From positions 620,001 through 684,000 of the forward strand of contig NZ_AHOO02000005.1 in NCBI RefSeq assembly GCF_000244755.1: a stretch of DNA of 64,000 nucleotides, in the 5' to 3' direction. The translations under genes and the position numbers were made by a program. Shown piece after piece: positions 54,899 through 64,000 of the stretch. The notes under the pieces were generated by a model. That model saw nothing but the letters and a program-made list of their open reading frames with translations. It searched no databases and was not told where the DNA came from. Source of the stretch: Leptospira licerasiae serovar Varillal str. VAR 010. Its GTDB lineage: Bacteria > Spirochaetota > Leptospiria > Leptospirales > Leptospiraceae. Within the stretch, counting starts at the first letter, position 1; each line of letters begins with the position of its first letter.

Positions 54899-56805
54899 AC
54901 GCCCTAATAAGGGTCCGTCGACTTGGATCCGAAATTTCCCGCTTAGGCAGGATTATCCGAAAGGAAGAATCCGCTCTTTCCCTATTATCTACTTTTAGAA
55001 TACTGTCCTTCTTACTCTTTATTGTATGGATCGTTGGTGTTTATCTTCTTAGAACTGTTTCCGATCTATACTATTTACCTTCAGTTATTATCTTAGCCGT
55101 TTTCTATCGTTTATTGTCTGCCTACCAAAAGAGAAGGGAAAAGATCAGAAGGTTGCATGTCTGGACAGATTTTTTAACGGCTCAGATATCCAGGATCAAT
55201 TTGGACGGAAAACATTATCCGAAATCAAAGAGAGAATATTACAAAAACCTTGTATTGGAGACAGGCCTTCCTTCTTGGACTAAAGATCTGGACTTTTTAG
55301 GGGAGAAGGGTATCTTTTCCAGAATAGATACCACCGTAATCCAAAAAGGGACTTCCAGATTTCTCGAATACTTTTTAGAAAACCCTGAAGAATCGAAAGT
55401 AATTGCGAGGCAAACCGCAGTAATCGGTCTTTCTAAAAAAGCAAAGGTACTTCAAAAGTTACTCAGGCAATTTCGATTGTACGAAGCTTCTTTTCCAGCA
55501 AGAAGAGAAGGGGAAGAAGAGAAACTTCCTTCTTATATTCCTAAGATCGGCAACATGCAGCCGGAACGTTCAGAAAGGAATAAGATAGATTTTCCATTTA
55601 ATCTATTCGAAGAGGAGCCGAATGATTTTTGGAGATCTTCTTTTGGAAAAGTTTCAGGCTTGCTTAGAGTTCTATTTCCGATTTGGTTGGTCCTTGTTTG
55701 GATCTTGGCACTCGGAAGTTTTTTATTCGGACAAAGCTGGGGATTCGGGATCTTTATTCTTCATTCCGCATTTTTCGGATCTTATAGAAATAGATCCTTA
55801 AGAATGTTACAACCGATTGCAGAAGATTCGGAAACATTGGAAGAATTAGGAAAACTTCTTCTTTATATACGTTCTTCTAATCTTTCCGGAACGAATGGAG
55901 GGATTTTTCTTTCCAATTGGAAGAAGAAGGAACTCAAAAACTCTTGGAAACAATTCCTCAAAATTTCCAATCTTGCAGCTTATACTCAGTCGCCTCTGGC
56001 TCATGCGTTATTGAATATTCTATTCTTTTTCGATCTTTGGATCTGGAGAAGGTACACTAAATGGTGGGAAAAAGACGGATCTTCTCTTAAGGATTCCATG
56101 TTCGAACTTGCCGAACTGGATTCTTTACTTCCACTTGCGAACATGAGTTGGATAGAACCAGGATTTACATTTCCTATATTAGAAAAATCAAATGCAACAA
56201 TCCGTGCGAAAGATCTTGTACATCCGTTAATCCCTTCCGACAAAAGAGTACCGAACGATCTGGAGCCTATGCAACCGGGGAAACTTCTTCTTTTAACCGG
56301 ATCGAACATGTCCGGAAAAACGACCTATTTGAGAGCGCTCGGAATTTCCGGAATTTTTGCGATGGCAGGAGGACCAGTGCCGGCCTCCGAATTTGTAACT
56401 CCTATTTTAGAAGTACATTCCAGTATCCGAAACGAAGACTCGGTAGAAGAAGGTATCTCTTTCTTTTATGCAGAAGTCAGACGTTTAGGAAGAATATTAC
56501 AAGATGTTAAAAATTCGCAAAAAGGTAGATTAGTTCTATTAGATGAGATCTTAAAAGGTACGAATTCCAGAGAAAGAACGATCGCCTGTAAAGGGATCTT
56601 AAAGAAGTTAAAGCAGTATGGAGTTTTCGGGATTATTACAACCCACGATCTAGAATTAGCGGATTTACCTGAACTTTCTCTATTTCACTTTAGAGAAGAT
56701 ATAGAGAACGGCAAAATGACTTTCGATTATAAGATCCGATCAGGTATAGTCCAGTCTAGCAACGCTCTCGAAGTTTTAAGATTGGAAGGTTTGGATCTGG
56801 ATTAA
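54895..56805 (+). CDS. membrane-associated MutS-like ATPase
   Basis: A 636-residue protein with a MutS-type ATPase domain in the last third: Walker A GSNMSGKTTY (469-478), Walker B VLLDEILKGTNSRER (Asp550-Glu551) and a His in TTHDLELADL. The central helical region (about 140-250) recalls the MutS lever/clamp domains, but the mismatch-recognition and connector domains of true MutS are absent. Unusually, it has two hydrophobic pairs, near 40-80 and 255-300, that look like membrane helices. Thus it is a MutS-like protein attached to the membrane; mismatch repair is unlikely to be its role. It is coupled to a 77-residue protein by a 4-bp overlap and followed 81 bp later by an LTA-synthase-type gene. 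Confidence 0.85.
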   Translation: MNALIRVRRLGSEISRLGRIIRKEESALSLLSTFRILSFLLFIVWIVGVYLLRTVSDLYYLPSVIILAVFYRLLSAYQKRREKIRRLHVWTDFLTAQISRINLDGKHYPKSKREYYKNLVLETGLPSWTKDLDFLGEKGIFSRIDTTVIQKGTSRFLEYFLENPEESKVIARQTAVIGLSKKAKVLQKLLRQFRLYEASFPARREGEEEKLPSYIPKIGNMQPERSERNKIDFPFNLFEEEPNDFWRSSFGKVSGLLRVLFPIWLVLVWILALGSFLFGQSWGFGIFILHSAFFGSYRNRSLRMLQPIAEDSETLEELGKLLLYIRSSNLSGTNGGIFLSNWKKKELKNSWKQFLKISNLAAYTQSPLAHALLNILFFFDLWIWRRYTKWWEKDGSSLKDSMFELAELDSLLPLANMSWIEPGFTFPILEKSNATIRAKDLVHPLIPSDKRVPNDLEPMQPGKLLLLTGSNMSGKTTYLRALGISGIFAMAGGPVPASEFVTPILEVHSSIRNEDSVEEGISFFYAEVRRLGRILQDVKNSQKGRLVLLDEILKGTNSRERTIACKGILKKLKQYGVFGIITTHDLELADLPELSLFHFREDIENGKMTFDYKIRSGIVQSSNALEVLRLEGLDLD

Positions 56806-56886
56806 AATCGGACTTGGGTTGGTAGTGGTATCTCTCTTTTTTGTCTTGCCCGACAGGCTATATAAATTTCTAATCTATTGGAAAAG

Positions 56887-58857
56887 ATGAAACGTTTACC
56901 AAGCAATCTTAAATTGATCGGCGGATACGCCATCTACTTTGTTCTCATTCTGATTTTTTATAAAGCGGCTTTTCTTTGGGTGTATTCCTATAGATTAGAA
57001 GGTGCGGAAACCAAAGATGTTTTGTGGGCGATCTTGGTAGGACTAAGATTCGATATTTCCGTGATCGGAATGATCTTAGGGCCGTTCGCTTTCCTTTCCT
57101 GTCTTCCTTATCTGAATCGTTTCAAGTTTTTTAATTTTTTCTGGGGATACTTTCCCATCTTGATCAGCGTTTGGATGCTTTCTCATTTGATCGCAGACAT
57201 TGTTTATTTCGAGAATGCAAACAAACATATCGGATATGAGGGCTTCGTATTTATAGGAAAAGATATGGGTGTGATCTTAAAGTCCGCCTTCGAACAGAAT
57301 CCTTTTCTCGCGGTAGTTGCTTCTCTCTTGATTTTGGTATTTTTACCTTTATCCACTTATTTTTTCTTAAAATTCAATCCGTACAAACATGAGCAGGAAT
57401 CTTGGAAAAGGGACTCAATTCTTTCCTTTGTCGTTTTGGTCCTAGTTGTTTTTGCGATCCGAGGAGGAATTCAAGAAACTCCTTTAAGGGCTAGTAATGC
57501 TATCGTTTCCGGGCATTCTTTCGTGAATAATATCGCGTTGAATGGAGTATTCACATCCATCATGGATTTGAAAAGTCAATCCATTCCGAACTATCTGAAA
57601 TTAGAAACTAAGGAATCCGTTCGTATCGTTAAAGAGGAAATTTCCTACGACGGTGCTGAGTTTGTTGGAAAAAAATATCCTTTATTAAGAAAACAGAAAC
57701 AAACTAATAACGGAAAACCTCCGAATATAGTTTTGATCCTTCTGGAAAACTGGACCGGAAAATTTATAGATCCGATAAGCGACGGAAAAGTTTTCGGAAA
57801 AGAACTTACTCCTAATTTTAATAAACTTTTGAAAAAAGGGAGATTTTATACCAGGTTTTTTGCCTCTGGGGGAAGAACAACTAACGGTATGATGTCGATC
57901 CTTACAGGGTTGCCGGATCGCCCCGGGCTGACGGTGGTTCGAACTCATCAGGTACTTGGAAATTTTTCCGGAATAGGGAATATTTTTAAAAGCTTAGGTT
58001 ACGATACATTCTTTGTGACCGGCGGAGATCTAAGTTTTGATAACAAAGCGACTTTAATGCCTCATTGGGGATTTGATTCAGTTCTTGGCGAAAAAGAGAT
58101 CGCCAAACTGAATCGTTTCAAGATCGGAGCTTGGGGTTATGACGATGCAGACGTTCTACAAGTACTACATGAAAAAATTTCAGAATCTAAAAAACCTTTT
58201 CTAGGAGTTTCTCTTACCCTATCTACGCATTATCCTTATCGAGCTCCCGACCCTAAATTTCGGATCTTTAAAGAAGATGAAAGAGATTTTGAATATCTAA
58301 ATGTGTATCATTACGCAGATTGGGCGGTCAGAGATTTTATGGATCGTGCGGAAAAATCGAAATACTTCGATAATACGATCTTTGTATTTGTGGCGGACCA
58401 TACTCATCATCGTTATTTGGATTATTATGAAGATAGGAATATTCCATTTTTAATATATTCTCCCGGAAGAATATTGCCTGCAATAGACGATAGGGATGCT
58501 TCTCAGTTGGACGTAATCCCAACTATCTTGGGTCTTGTCGGCAAGGAGGCTTACTTCTCCGCGATGGGAAGAAATTTGCTGGCTCCTAAAAAGACAGAAT
58601 CTGCGTACTTTGCGTACGGAAATTTGATCGGTTGGATCGAGTCTGATCTATTTTATATCCATTTCGTGGATGGAAATCGTAACTTAAAATATTCTGCGAA
58701 AGGACCAAGAGAAGAAGTGAGTCTTTGTGACACTCAACCTAAGATCTGTGATTCACATTTTAATAAGGCAAGAGCGTTCTTGAATCTTAGCCATGAATTG
58801 ATGAACCAGAATTTGGTATTTCCAACTAAGGAAGAATTGGAAAGAAAAGAGTATTAA
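56887..58857 (+). CDS. LTA-synthase/sulfatase-family membrane enzyme
   Basis: About 656 residues. Five N-terminal membrane spans (within the first 200 residues) are followed by an alkaline-phosphatase-superfamily domain outside the membrane: VLILLENWTGKFIDP with the metal Glu, SGGRTTNGMMSILTG with the nucleophilic Thr, TGGDLSFDN, and VFVADHTHH with metal Asp and His. This is the layout of lipoteichoic acid synthase-like phosphotransferases, which move phosphoglycerol or phosphoethanolamine onto lipids or glycans. Spirochaetes have no teichoic acid, so modification of lipopolysaccharide or another envelope glycan is more likely. The ATG at 56887 is preferred to TTG 56878 because TTGGAAAAG looks like an SD. 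It meets the AsmA gene tail to tail with no gap. Confidence 0.88.
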   Translation: MKRLPSNLKLIGGYAIYFVLILIFYKAAFLWVYSYRLEGAETKDVLWAILVGLRFDISVIGMILGPFAFLSCLPYLNRFKFFNFFWGYFPILISVWMLSHLIADIVYFENANKHIGYEGFVFIGKDMGVILKSAFEQNPFLAVVASLLILVFLPLSTYFFLKFNPYKHEQESWKRDSILSFVVLVLVVFAIRGGIQETPLRASNAIVSGHSFVNNIALNGVFTSIMDLKSQSIPNYLKLETKESVRIVKEEISYDGAEFVGKKYPLLRKQKQTNNGKPPNIVLILLENWTGKFIDPISDGKVFGKELTPNFNKLLKKGRFYTRFFASGGRTTNGMMSILTGLPDRPGLTVVRTHQVLGNFSGIGNIFKSLGYDTFFVTGGDLSFDNKATLMPHWGFDSVLGEKEIAKLNRFKIGAWGYDDADVLQVLHEKISESKKPFLGVSLTLSTHYPYRAPDPKFRIFKEDERDFEYLNVYHYADWAVRDFMDRAEKSKYFDNTIFVFVADHTHHRYLDYYEDRNIPFLIYSPGRILPAIDDRDASQLDVIPTILGLVGKEAYFSAMGRNLLAPKKTESAYFAYGNLIGWIESDLFYIHFVDGNRNLKYSAKGPREEVSLCDTQPKICDSHFNKARAFLNLSHELMNQNLVFPTKEELERKEY

Positions 58858-60918
58858 TTATTTCTCTTTTGGCTTTTTGTCCGAGTCGGAACTGTTTCCG
58901 CCGAACAGACCTGTAACTCCGTCCCAAAGATCTCGTACATATTCTCCGATCACGGATCCTGCGACACCGCCTGCGTAAGGTCCGCCAAGAGGAATTAAAT
59001 AAGGTCCTAGCAAGGTCATGCCTGTATACACACTTCCGAGCCAGATCGGATCTACATAAGGTATACTTTTTCCGAAAGTTCCGGCATAGATAATCGGAAT
59101 TTGTAAACCTTTACCTATGTATTTTCCGCCTAAGCGAAGATGTAATCTCATATCTATTTTTTGATCAAAGCCTACGGTCCCCTTCCCATCTACATCCATT
59201 CCGCTGTTTTCAATTTCCAGTTTCATATTGGGAAAGTACATTTCGTTGCCAGAAACTTTCACATCGGATCGAAGAGTTTCGAATTTTAATTCGCGCCCAT
59301 CTACTCCCTTGAACGCAATAATTTTACCGAGTGTATTCAAGACGGGAACCATGAAGTTAGCGTAACCTACCAGCTCTCCGTTTTTGATCGTGATGTTTCC
59401 GATCCCTTTCATATTTGCAAAAAGTTCAGTTACTGAGTCCCTAGAATGATTTCTGATCTGAGTTTCAAAGGAGAACCAGCTGGAAAGTTCCCCTTCCATA
59501 ATTTTTTCAGATAAATAAGGAAGAAGAACTTTATCGACCTGGAGCCTATGTGCGTCTCCTTCTACTTCTATCTTAGGGATGTTGGGATATATTTTAGCTT
59601 TTCCTAATATTTCTCCGTTATAGATATATGCATGGAAATTAGGAATAGATAAAAGAGGATCAACATACTTCGCTTCCATCTTGATATGGGCAAATCTATG
59701 TTTGAACGCAAAAATGTTATTCAATTCTCCGGTAAAATAGAAAATACCAGGAGGAGAAGTGGGATCGAAAAGATCTTCTCTGACTTGGAAAAGTTTTCCT
59801 AGTTTTAAAAGATTATGATAATCTCCGTAATCAGCTTTGATGTCGAATTGACCTAAACTTCTGTTCTTCCAGTTTACACTTCCCTTTGCAGTGGCCTTTG
59901 CGACTCCTTCCCAGACAGCTTCTATAAAAGGAAAAGCTACTTTTTTATTTATCAGGTCCAGATCAAAATCCACATTTAATCTGATATTCCCGAAAGGAAG
60001 TCCTCCTTTATATGCAAGATCCTTAATTTGATTCCGGACCTTGAATTTGAAGATGGTACCTTCTTCTTTTACTACTTCTGTTCTTCCGGAAAGTTTTGTT
60101 TTGGAGAAGTCTGCGGCAGGAAAAATATTAAATATTTCTCTAAGCAAGGAGAGGGAAAGTTCTTCCGTTTTTAAAACCGCGCTGAACTGTAATTTCTCCC
60201 AATTAACCGGAAAGTTTTGCAGGCCGCTTGTCATTTCCAGATCGATAGGTTGATCGTCTATTCTTCCTTGGAATAAAAGATCCACATCTTTCCCGTAAAA
60301 AGAAACGGAGATTTGGGATTTTTTGAAATATACTACATATTTTCTATCGTGGCTTTGTTCGTTATATACTAATGTGAAATTATCTATTTCAATATTCTTT
60401 AAACTGATTGCAAAAAAATCTTCTGTAGAAAATCCGATCCGAGAATTTACGTCATCCAGAAGTTCTTTTACATTACTTTTCTGTTCCGTCTCCTTCTTCT
60501 TTCCGTTCAAATATTCCACTATATCGAAAGATCCGTCCTTTCTTCTTTCTAGTTGAAGAGAACCTCCATTTATGGAAATATCCCGGATCTCTATCATTCT
60601 TTTGATCAGACCGAACCAGGAAATATCTATATCTACTTTATCACTGACTGCTATCAGAACATTGTCTTTTCTGATCTCGATTTGATTTAATTCGATCCCT
60701 GGAAAGGGGAGAAGGTAAAGATCCGAGTCGGCTACTTTGATATCCAGGTCGGTTGAACTTCTTAGACGATCTAGTATAAATTCTTTATATACATCCTTTT
60801 TCTGGACGAAAGGGATATAAACGATCAGTATGAATAATAATACAAAAAATCCGAGTGCGGATATATATCGGATCTTATTTTCTTCCAAGTATCGATTGAT
60901 TACATCCCAGGAGCGCAT
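58858..60918 (-). CDS. AsmA-family envelope protein
   Basis: A 686-residue protein anchored by one N-terminal helix (about 15-36), with a long periplasmic repeating-beta domain. The N-terminal pattern, with DLYLLPFPGIELNQIEI, and the C-terminal AsmA signature around IGNITIKNGELVGYANFMVP, followed by GVDGRELKFETLRSDVKVSGN, are characteristic. AsmA-like proteins form bridges or grooves that carry phospholipids to the outer membrane or influence outer membrane assembly. The C-terminal end has a conserved segment (GLQIPIIYAGTFGKSIPYVDP) and a short hydrophobic Gly-rich helix. It sits one base away from the peptide transporter operon on the same strand and may be its last gene. Confidence 0.82.
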   Translation of the reverse strand: MRSWDVINRYLEENKIRYISALGFFVLLFILIVYIPFVQKKDVYKEFILDRLRSSTDLDIKVADSDLYLLPFPGIELNQIEIRKDNVLIAVSDKVDIDISWFGLIKRMIEIRDISINGGSLQLERRKDGSFDIVEYLNGKKKETEQKSNVKELLDDVNSRIGFSTEDFFAISLKNIEIDNFTLVYNEQSHDRKYVVYFKKSQISVSFYGKDVDLLFQGRIDDQPIDLEMTSGLQNFPVNWEKLQFSAVLKTEELSLSLLREIFNIFPAADFSKTKLSGRTEVVKEEGTIFKFKVRNQIKDLAYKGGLPFGNIRLNVDFDLDLINKKVAFPFIEAVWEGVAKATAKGSVNWKNRSLGQFDIKADYGDYHNLLKLGKLFQVREDLFDPTSPPGIFYFTGELNNIFAFKHRFAHIKMEAKYVDPLLSIPNFHAYIYNGEILGKAKIYPNIPKIEVEGDAHRLQVDKVLLPYLSEKIMEGELSSWFSFETQIRNHSRDSVTELFANMKGIGNITIKNGELVGYANFMVPVLNTLGKIIAFKGVDGRELKFETLRSDVKVSGNEMYFPNMKLEIENSGMDVDGKGTVGFDQKIDMRLHLRLGGKYIGKGLQIPIIYAGTFGKSIPYVDPIWLGSVYTGMTLLGPYLIPLGGPYAGGVAGSVIGEYVRDLWDGVTGLFGGNSSDSDKKPKEK

Positions 60919-60919
60919 T

Positions 60920-61882
60920 TTATTTTCCGTCCGGAAAATGACAATAGGACTTATGGCCTTCGCCTAGGTCCTTCCATTCCGGAGAGGTTTCGGAACAGAT
61001 CTCTTTTGCGATAGGACAGCGAGTATGGAAATGGCAACCTTTCGGTTTTTTTAATATACTAGGCACTTCTCCTTGCAGAGGAGTTTTTCGGATCTTTCGA
61101 TTTTCCACTTCGAATATCGCTCCGAACAAGGCTTTCGTATATGGATGAGAAGGTTTTTCCGCTATTTGGGACTTTGTACCTATCTCGACGATCTTTCCTA
61201 GATACATGACTGCGATCTTATCAGAGATAGATTTTACGATCCCAAGGTCGTGAGAGATGAATAGATATGAGAGCCCGAAATCTGCTTTCAATTTTTGTAA
61301 TAAAAGAAGCACCTGGGCTTGATTGGATACGTCCAAAGCCGACACCGCTTCGTCGAATAGTATAAATTTAGGTTTTAAGATAAGCGCTCTTGCAATTGCA
61401 ATCCTTTGTCTTTGTCCACCGGAAAACTCATGAGGATATCTATTTAGTATTTCAGGAGATAGGCCCACTTTTTCTAGGATCTCCGAAGCTTCCTTCTCCG
61501 CTTGTTTATCCGTATAATTCTCGTGGATAAACAGTCCTTCCGTTAAAATGTCCTTAATATTCCTTCTTGGGTTTAAAGAAGAATAGGGATCTTGGAATAC
61601 GATTTGGATCTGTTTTCTGAGAGGTAAAAATTCTTTTTCCTTTAAATCTAAGATCTCTTTTCCTCTAAAGAATATGGATCCTGAATCCGATTTGAGAAGC
61701 CTGAGTATCGCTCTTCCTAATGTGGATTTTCCGCAACCGGATTCTCCTACAAGGCTGAAGGTTTCACCTTCTTCCATTTCTAGATTTACATCTTCGACGG
61801 CTTTGATCACAGATTTTCTGCCGCCGAAAAATCCTTCTTTTCCGTAACTTACATTCAGATCTTTAATCTCTAAAAGTTTCAT
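60920..61882 (-). CDS. peptide ABC transporter ATP-binding protein (OppF/DppF-like)
   Basis: A 320-residue ATPase. Walker [10 protein letters not shown], signature [15 protein letters not shown] and Walker [13 protein letters not shown] are complete, and the C-terminal oligopeptide-transporter domain with a Cys-rich motif ([15 protein letters not shown]) is present. The latter four-Cys arrangement binds an iron-sulfur cluster in OppD/OppF-like proteins. It works with the ATPase encoded just upstream (4-bp overlap) to drive uptake or export of peptides, nickel or related solutes through the permeases of the same operon. The substrate is not clear, because no periplasmic binding protein is inside the window. 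Confidence 0.92.
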   Translation of the reverse strand: MKLLEIKDLNVSYGKEGFFGGRKSVIKAVEDVNLEMEEGETFSLVGESGCGKSTLGRAILRLLKSDSGSIFFRGKEILDLKEKEFLPLRKQIQIVFQDPYSSLNPRRNIKDILTEGLFIHENYTDKQAEKEASEILEKVGLSPEILNRYPHEFSGGQRQRIAIARALILKPKFILFDEAVSALDVSNQAQVLLLLQKLKADFGLSYLFISHDLGIVKSISDKIAVMYLGKIVEIGTKSQIAEKPSHPYTKALFGAIFEVENRKIRKTPLQGEVPSILKKPKGCHFHTRCPIAKEICSETSPEWKDLGEGHKSYCHFPDGK

Positions 61883-62871
61883 CCTGCAAGTTCCTTTTTA
61901 TCGTTTAAGAAGCAAGCGGAAAGATGTCCGGATCCATTCGTATTTTTTAATATAGGTTTTACATTATTGCAATGAGAGAATACGAAATCGCATCTTTCGG
62001 AATAATGACAACCTTTAGGATAATTTCCGGGAGAAGGTAATCTCCCTTCTATCGGTTTAAAAATCCCGGTCTTAAAAAAATGAGAAGGTAAAGAATCCAA
62101 AAGATCTTTCGTATAAGGATGATTGGGTGCGTCCAAAACTTGATCTACCGTTCCGAGTTCAGCGATCCTTCCCGCATAAAGTACGCAGATACGATCCGCA
62201 ATATGGCTGACCAAACCGAAATCATGAGAGATGAATAATACTGACAGGTTCATCTTTTCCTTGAGTCTTAGTAGGAGTTCCACCAACTGGGCCTGGACAG
62301 TAACGTCCAAAGCGGAAGTAGGTTCATCTGCAATAAGAAGTTCCGGATCGCACATTAACGCCATTCCGATCCCTACCCGCTGCAAAATTCCGCCGCTCAA
62401 CTGATGAGGATAACAATTCATCCTTAATTTTATGTCGGTAATTCCTACCGCTCCAAGAAGATATTCGGCCTTATCTTCCGCTTCTTTACGGGTCCCAAGT
62501 CCATGTTCTAAAAATCCTTCCGTCATTTGATCTTTTATTTTGCTTAAAGGATTTAAGGCGGAGAAGGGTTCTTGAAATACGTATGAGATTTTTTTTCCTC
62601 TGATCTTTCTTAAACTTTCAGAGTCGGTTTGGAGAAGGTCCGTTCCTTGGAATAAAACCTTTCCATTCGTGTATCTAAAAGATTCTTGAGGAAGCAATTT
62701 TGTGATCGCAGTAGCACAAACCGATTTTCCACAACCGGATTCTCCTACAAGCGCGAGAACTTCTCCTTTACGGATCTCGAAGTTGATATCTTCCAATAAC
62801 GGCACGAACTTTCCTTCTTTGGAAAGTTCTAGATTCAAGTTGGATATTTGGAGAATAGTTTCCGAATTCAT
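61879..62871 (-). CDS. peptide ABC transporter ATP-binding protein (OppD/DppD-like)
   Basis: A 330-residue ATPase with Walker [10 protein letters not shown], signature [15 protein letters not shown] and Walker [15 protein letters not shown]. In the signature Gln-Gln is replaced by Gly-Ile-Leu-Gln, which is seen in this subfamily. The C-terminal Cys motif is [15 protein letters not shown]. It overlaps both neighbours by 4 bp (OppC-like permease upstream, OppF-like ATPase downstream). Confidence 0.92.
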   Translation of the reverse strand: MNSETILQISNLNLELSKEGKFVPLLEDINFEIRKGEVLALVGESGCGKSVCATAITKLLPQESFRYTNGKVLFQGTDLLQTDSESLRKIRGKKISYVFQEPFSALNPLSKIKDQMTEGFLEHGLGTRKEAEDKAEYLLGAVGITDIKLRMNCYPHQLSGGILQRVGIGMALMCDPELLIADEPTSALDVTVQAQLVELLLRLKEKMNLSVLFISHDFGLVSHIADRICVLYAGRIAELGTVDQVLDAPNHPYTKDLLDSLPSHFFKTGIFKPIEGRLPSPGNYPKGCHYSERCDFVFSHCNNVKPILKNTNGSGHLSACFLNDKKELAG

Positions 62872-63908
62872 TCGTACGTTACCTTCTCCTTAGAATCGAA
62901 AGAATCGCGTATCCCTTCTCCAATAAATGAAGAAAGAAGGATAGTTGCCGCTAAAGATAAAGAAGGAAATGCAATCAACCACCAAGCTCTTAGATTGTCC
63001 CTTCCTTGGCTGATCATTTCTCCCCAAGAGGGATTCGGCGCGGGAATTCCGTAGCCTAAAAAGTCGAGAGCGCTTAAAATTGAGATCGAGCTGATGAGTG
63101 CAAAAGGTAAGAAGGTCACAAGCGGAGTGATCGCATTCGGAAGAATGTGATTTTTCATAATACTCCAAGAACTAGCGCCTAATGCTTTTGCAGCATCTAC
63201 GTAAGTAAGGGACTTTGATCTGTAAAATTCTCCCCTCATATAGAGACTGATCCCGATCCAGCTCAATGCCGAGTAAGTGATACCCAATACGATAAATCCT
63301 CTTCCGAAAAAGGAACCCATGATGAGTATCAAATATAAGAAAGGAATGGCGGATAAAATCTCTATGATCCTTTGGAGTATGATATCCGTTCTTTTTCCGT
63401 AATATCCTTGGATCCCGCCTACAATCGTTCCGAAAATAAATTCTATAAAAACTAATATAAGTCCGAAACTCATAGAATTCCTATATGCATAAAAGATCCG
63501 AGTGAACACATCTCTTCCTCTATCGTCCGTTCCCAGCCAATGTTTTGGACTAGGAGGAGAAGGTGGGTTTTCATGATCATCGATCGACTCTAAATTGTCT
63601 TCATTGTATCCGTACGGTACAGGAGGAAATAAGATCCAGTTATCGTCTTCTTCTTTGAAATCTTCCCTTAATTTTAGCTTTTTATAATTTATAGGGGAAT
63701 ATTCGGATCCTCCAAAGTCTTTATCGGTGTAACGGAATAGGATCGGGAATTTCCAGGAATCGTCGTAAGAGACGATCCAAGGCTGGTTATTTGCAAGTAT
63801 GGGAGCAAATAGGGAAATAATATAAGAAGTCCCTAAAATCCAGAGAGAGATCCATGCCTTTGTGTTGGATCTGAATTTTTCGAATCTTCTTTTTGCTAAA
63901 GAGTTCAT
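62868..63908 (-). CDS. peptide ABC transporter permease (OppC/YejE-like)
   Basis: A 346-residue permease. After TM1 (about 18-38) there is a large extracytoplasmic insertion (about 40-125, with [15 protein letters not shown] and the Pro-rich [14 protein letters not shown]), then the usual five further TMs. The [20 protein letters not shown] motif is the OppC signature and the EAA-like loop reads [19 protein letters not shown]. The insertion and the order of genes recall YejE of the YejABEF-type peptide transporter. Its start overlaps the stop of the OppB-like gene by 4 bp. Confidence 0.92.
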   Translation of the reverse strand: MNSLAKRRFEKFRSNTKAWISLWILGTSYIISLFAPILANNQPWIVSYDDSWKFPILFRYTDKDFGGSEYSPINYKKLKLREDFKEEDDNWILFPPVPYGYNEDNLESIDDHENPPSPPSPKHWLGTDDRGRDVFTRIFYAYRNSMSFGLILVFIEFIFGTIVGGIQGYYGKRTDIILQRIIEILSAIPFLYLILIMGSFFGRGFIVLGITYSALSWIGISLYMRGEFYRSKSLTYVDAAKALGASSWSIMKNHILPNAITPLVTFLPFALISSISILSALDFLGYGIPAPNPSWGEMISQGRDNLRAWWLIAFPSLSLAATILLSSFIGEGIRDSFDSKEKVTYE

Positions 63909-64000
63909 GCTTCGAAATTGATCCTAGGGTCTATGATCACGTAACATAGATCGGAGATAATATTCCCGATCAGCGAAAGAAAACTCTGTATCAATAAAAG
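63905..64000 (-). CDS. peptide ABC transporter permease, OppB/YejB-like (5' part outside window)
   Basis: Only the last 31 codons are present, ending in [20 protein letters not shown], a C-terminal segment typical of OppB/DppB permeases (normally ISDLxYxxIDPRI). The stop at 63905-63907 overlaps the next start by 4 bp. The gene continues beyond base 64000. Confidence 0.85.
   Translation of the reverse strand, partial: LLLIQSFLSLIGNIISDLCYVIIDPRINFEA

Overview
The window looks like chromosomal sequence from a spirochaete, most likely Leptospira. The clues are the many proteins with loose spirochaetal lipoboxes, a giant secreted protein of the Leptospira-specific TIGR04388 type, PP2C/SpoIIE phosphatases with C-terminal TPRs, moderately AT-rich DNA and frequent TTG/GTG starts. 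This assignment comes from protein recognition by eye, not from a database search. I found no rRNA, tRNA, CRISPR array, transposase or integrase.

Layout. 1-5.7 kb: housekeeping and regulatory genes, including a YwaF-like membrane protein, a hotdog thioesterase divergent from its TetR regulator with two palindromic operators, a SAP-domain protein, the DNA repair glycosylase Tag, and a short-chain reductase behind a MarR regulator with a matching operator before each gene. 5.7-18.1 kb: a tightly overlapping eight-gene operon for an RND-type tripartite transporter (TolC-like channel, two lipoproteins, TPR protein, multi-span membrane protein, adaptor, RND pump, and a second RND-like subunit with an aberrant membrane domain). 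18.2-25.9 kb: a TIGR04388-type giant exported protein with an internal Hint domain and a C-terminal domain that resembles a cysteine-peptidase fold, followed closely by a lipoprotein that could be its immunity protein. 25.9-28.6 kb: lipoproteins and secreted proteins of unknown function.

28.9-32.8 kb: an operon of a lipoprotein with Ig-like repeats, a subtilisin-family protease with a large insertion before its catalytic serine, and a small secreted protein that resembles a free-standing protease propeptide/inhibitor. 32.8-38.1 kb: an esterase and a flavin monooxygenase (overlapping genes) divergent from a GMC oxidoreductase and a CPBP-type membrane protein; chemically these could act in series. 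38.1-41.2 kb: an outer-membrane-like protein and succinate-semialdehyde dehydrogenase. 41.3-50.8 kb: a mirrored signalling cluster, PP2C phosphatase - chemoreceptor - chemoreceptor - PP2C phosphatase, all on the plus strand. 50.8-52.3 kb: ilvC with a clear terminator and a DoxX-like protein.

52.6-58.9 kb: a secreted caspase-like protein, two small unknown genes, a MutS-like ATPase with membrane segments, and an LTA-synthase/sulfatase-family membrane enzyme. 58.9-64 kb: an AsmA-family protein and a peptide ABC transporter operon (two ATPases, one permease and the 3' end of a second permease that leaves the window).

The most unusual material is the RND operon with its degenerate partner subunit, the Hint-bearing giant protein with its candidate toxin/immunity tail, the protease/free propeptide pair, the mirrored phosphatase/chemoreceptor cluster and the membrane-bound MutS-like protein.
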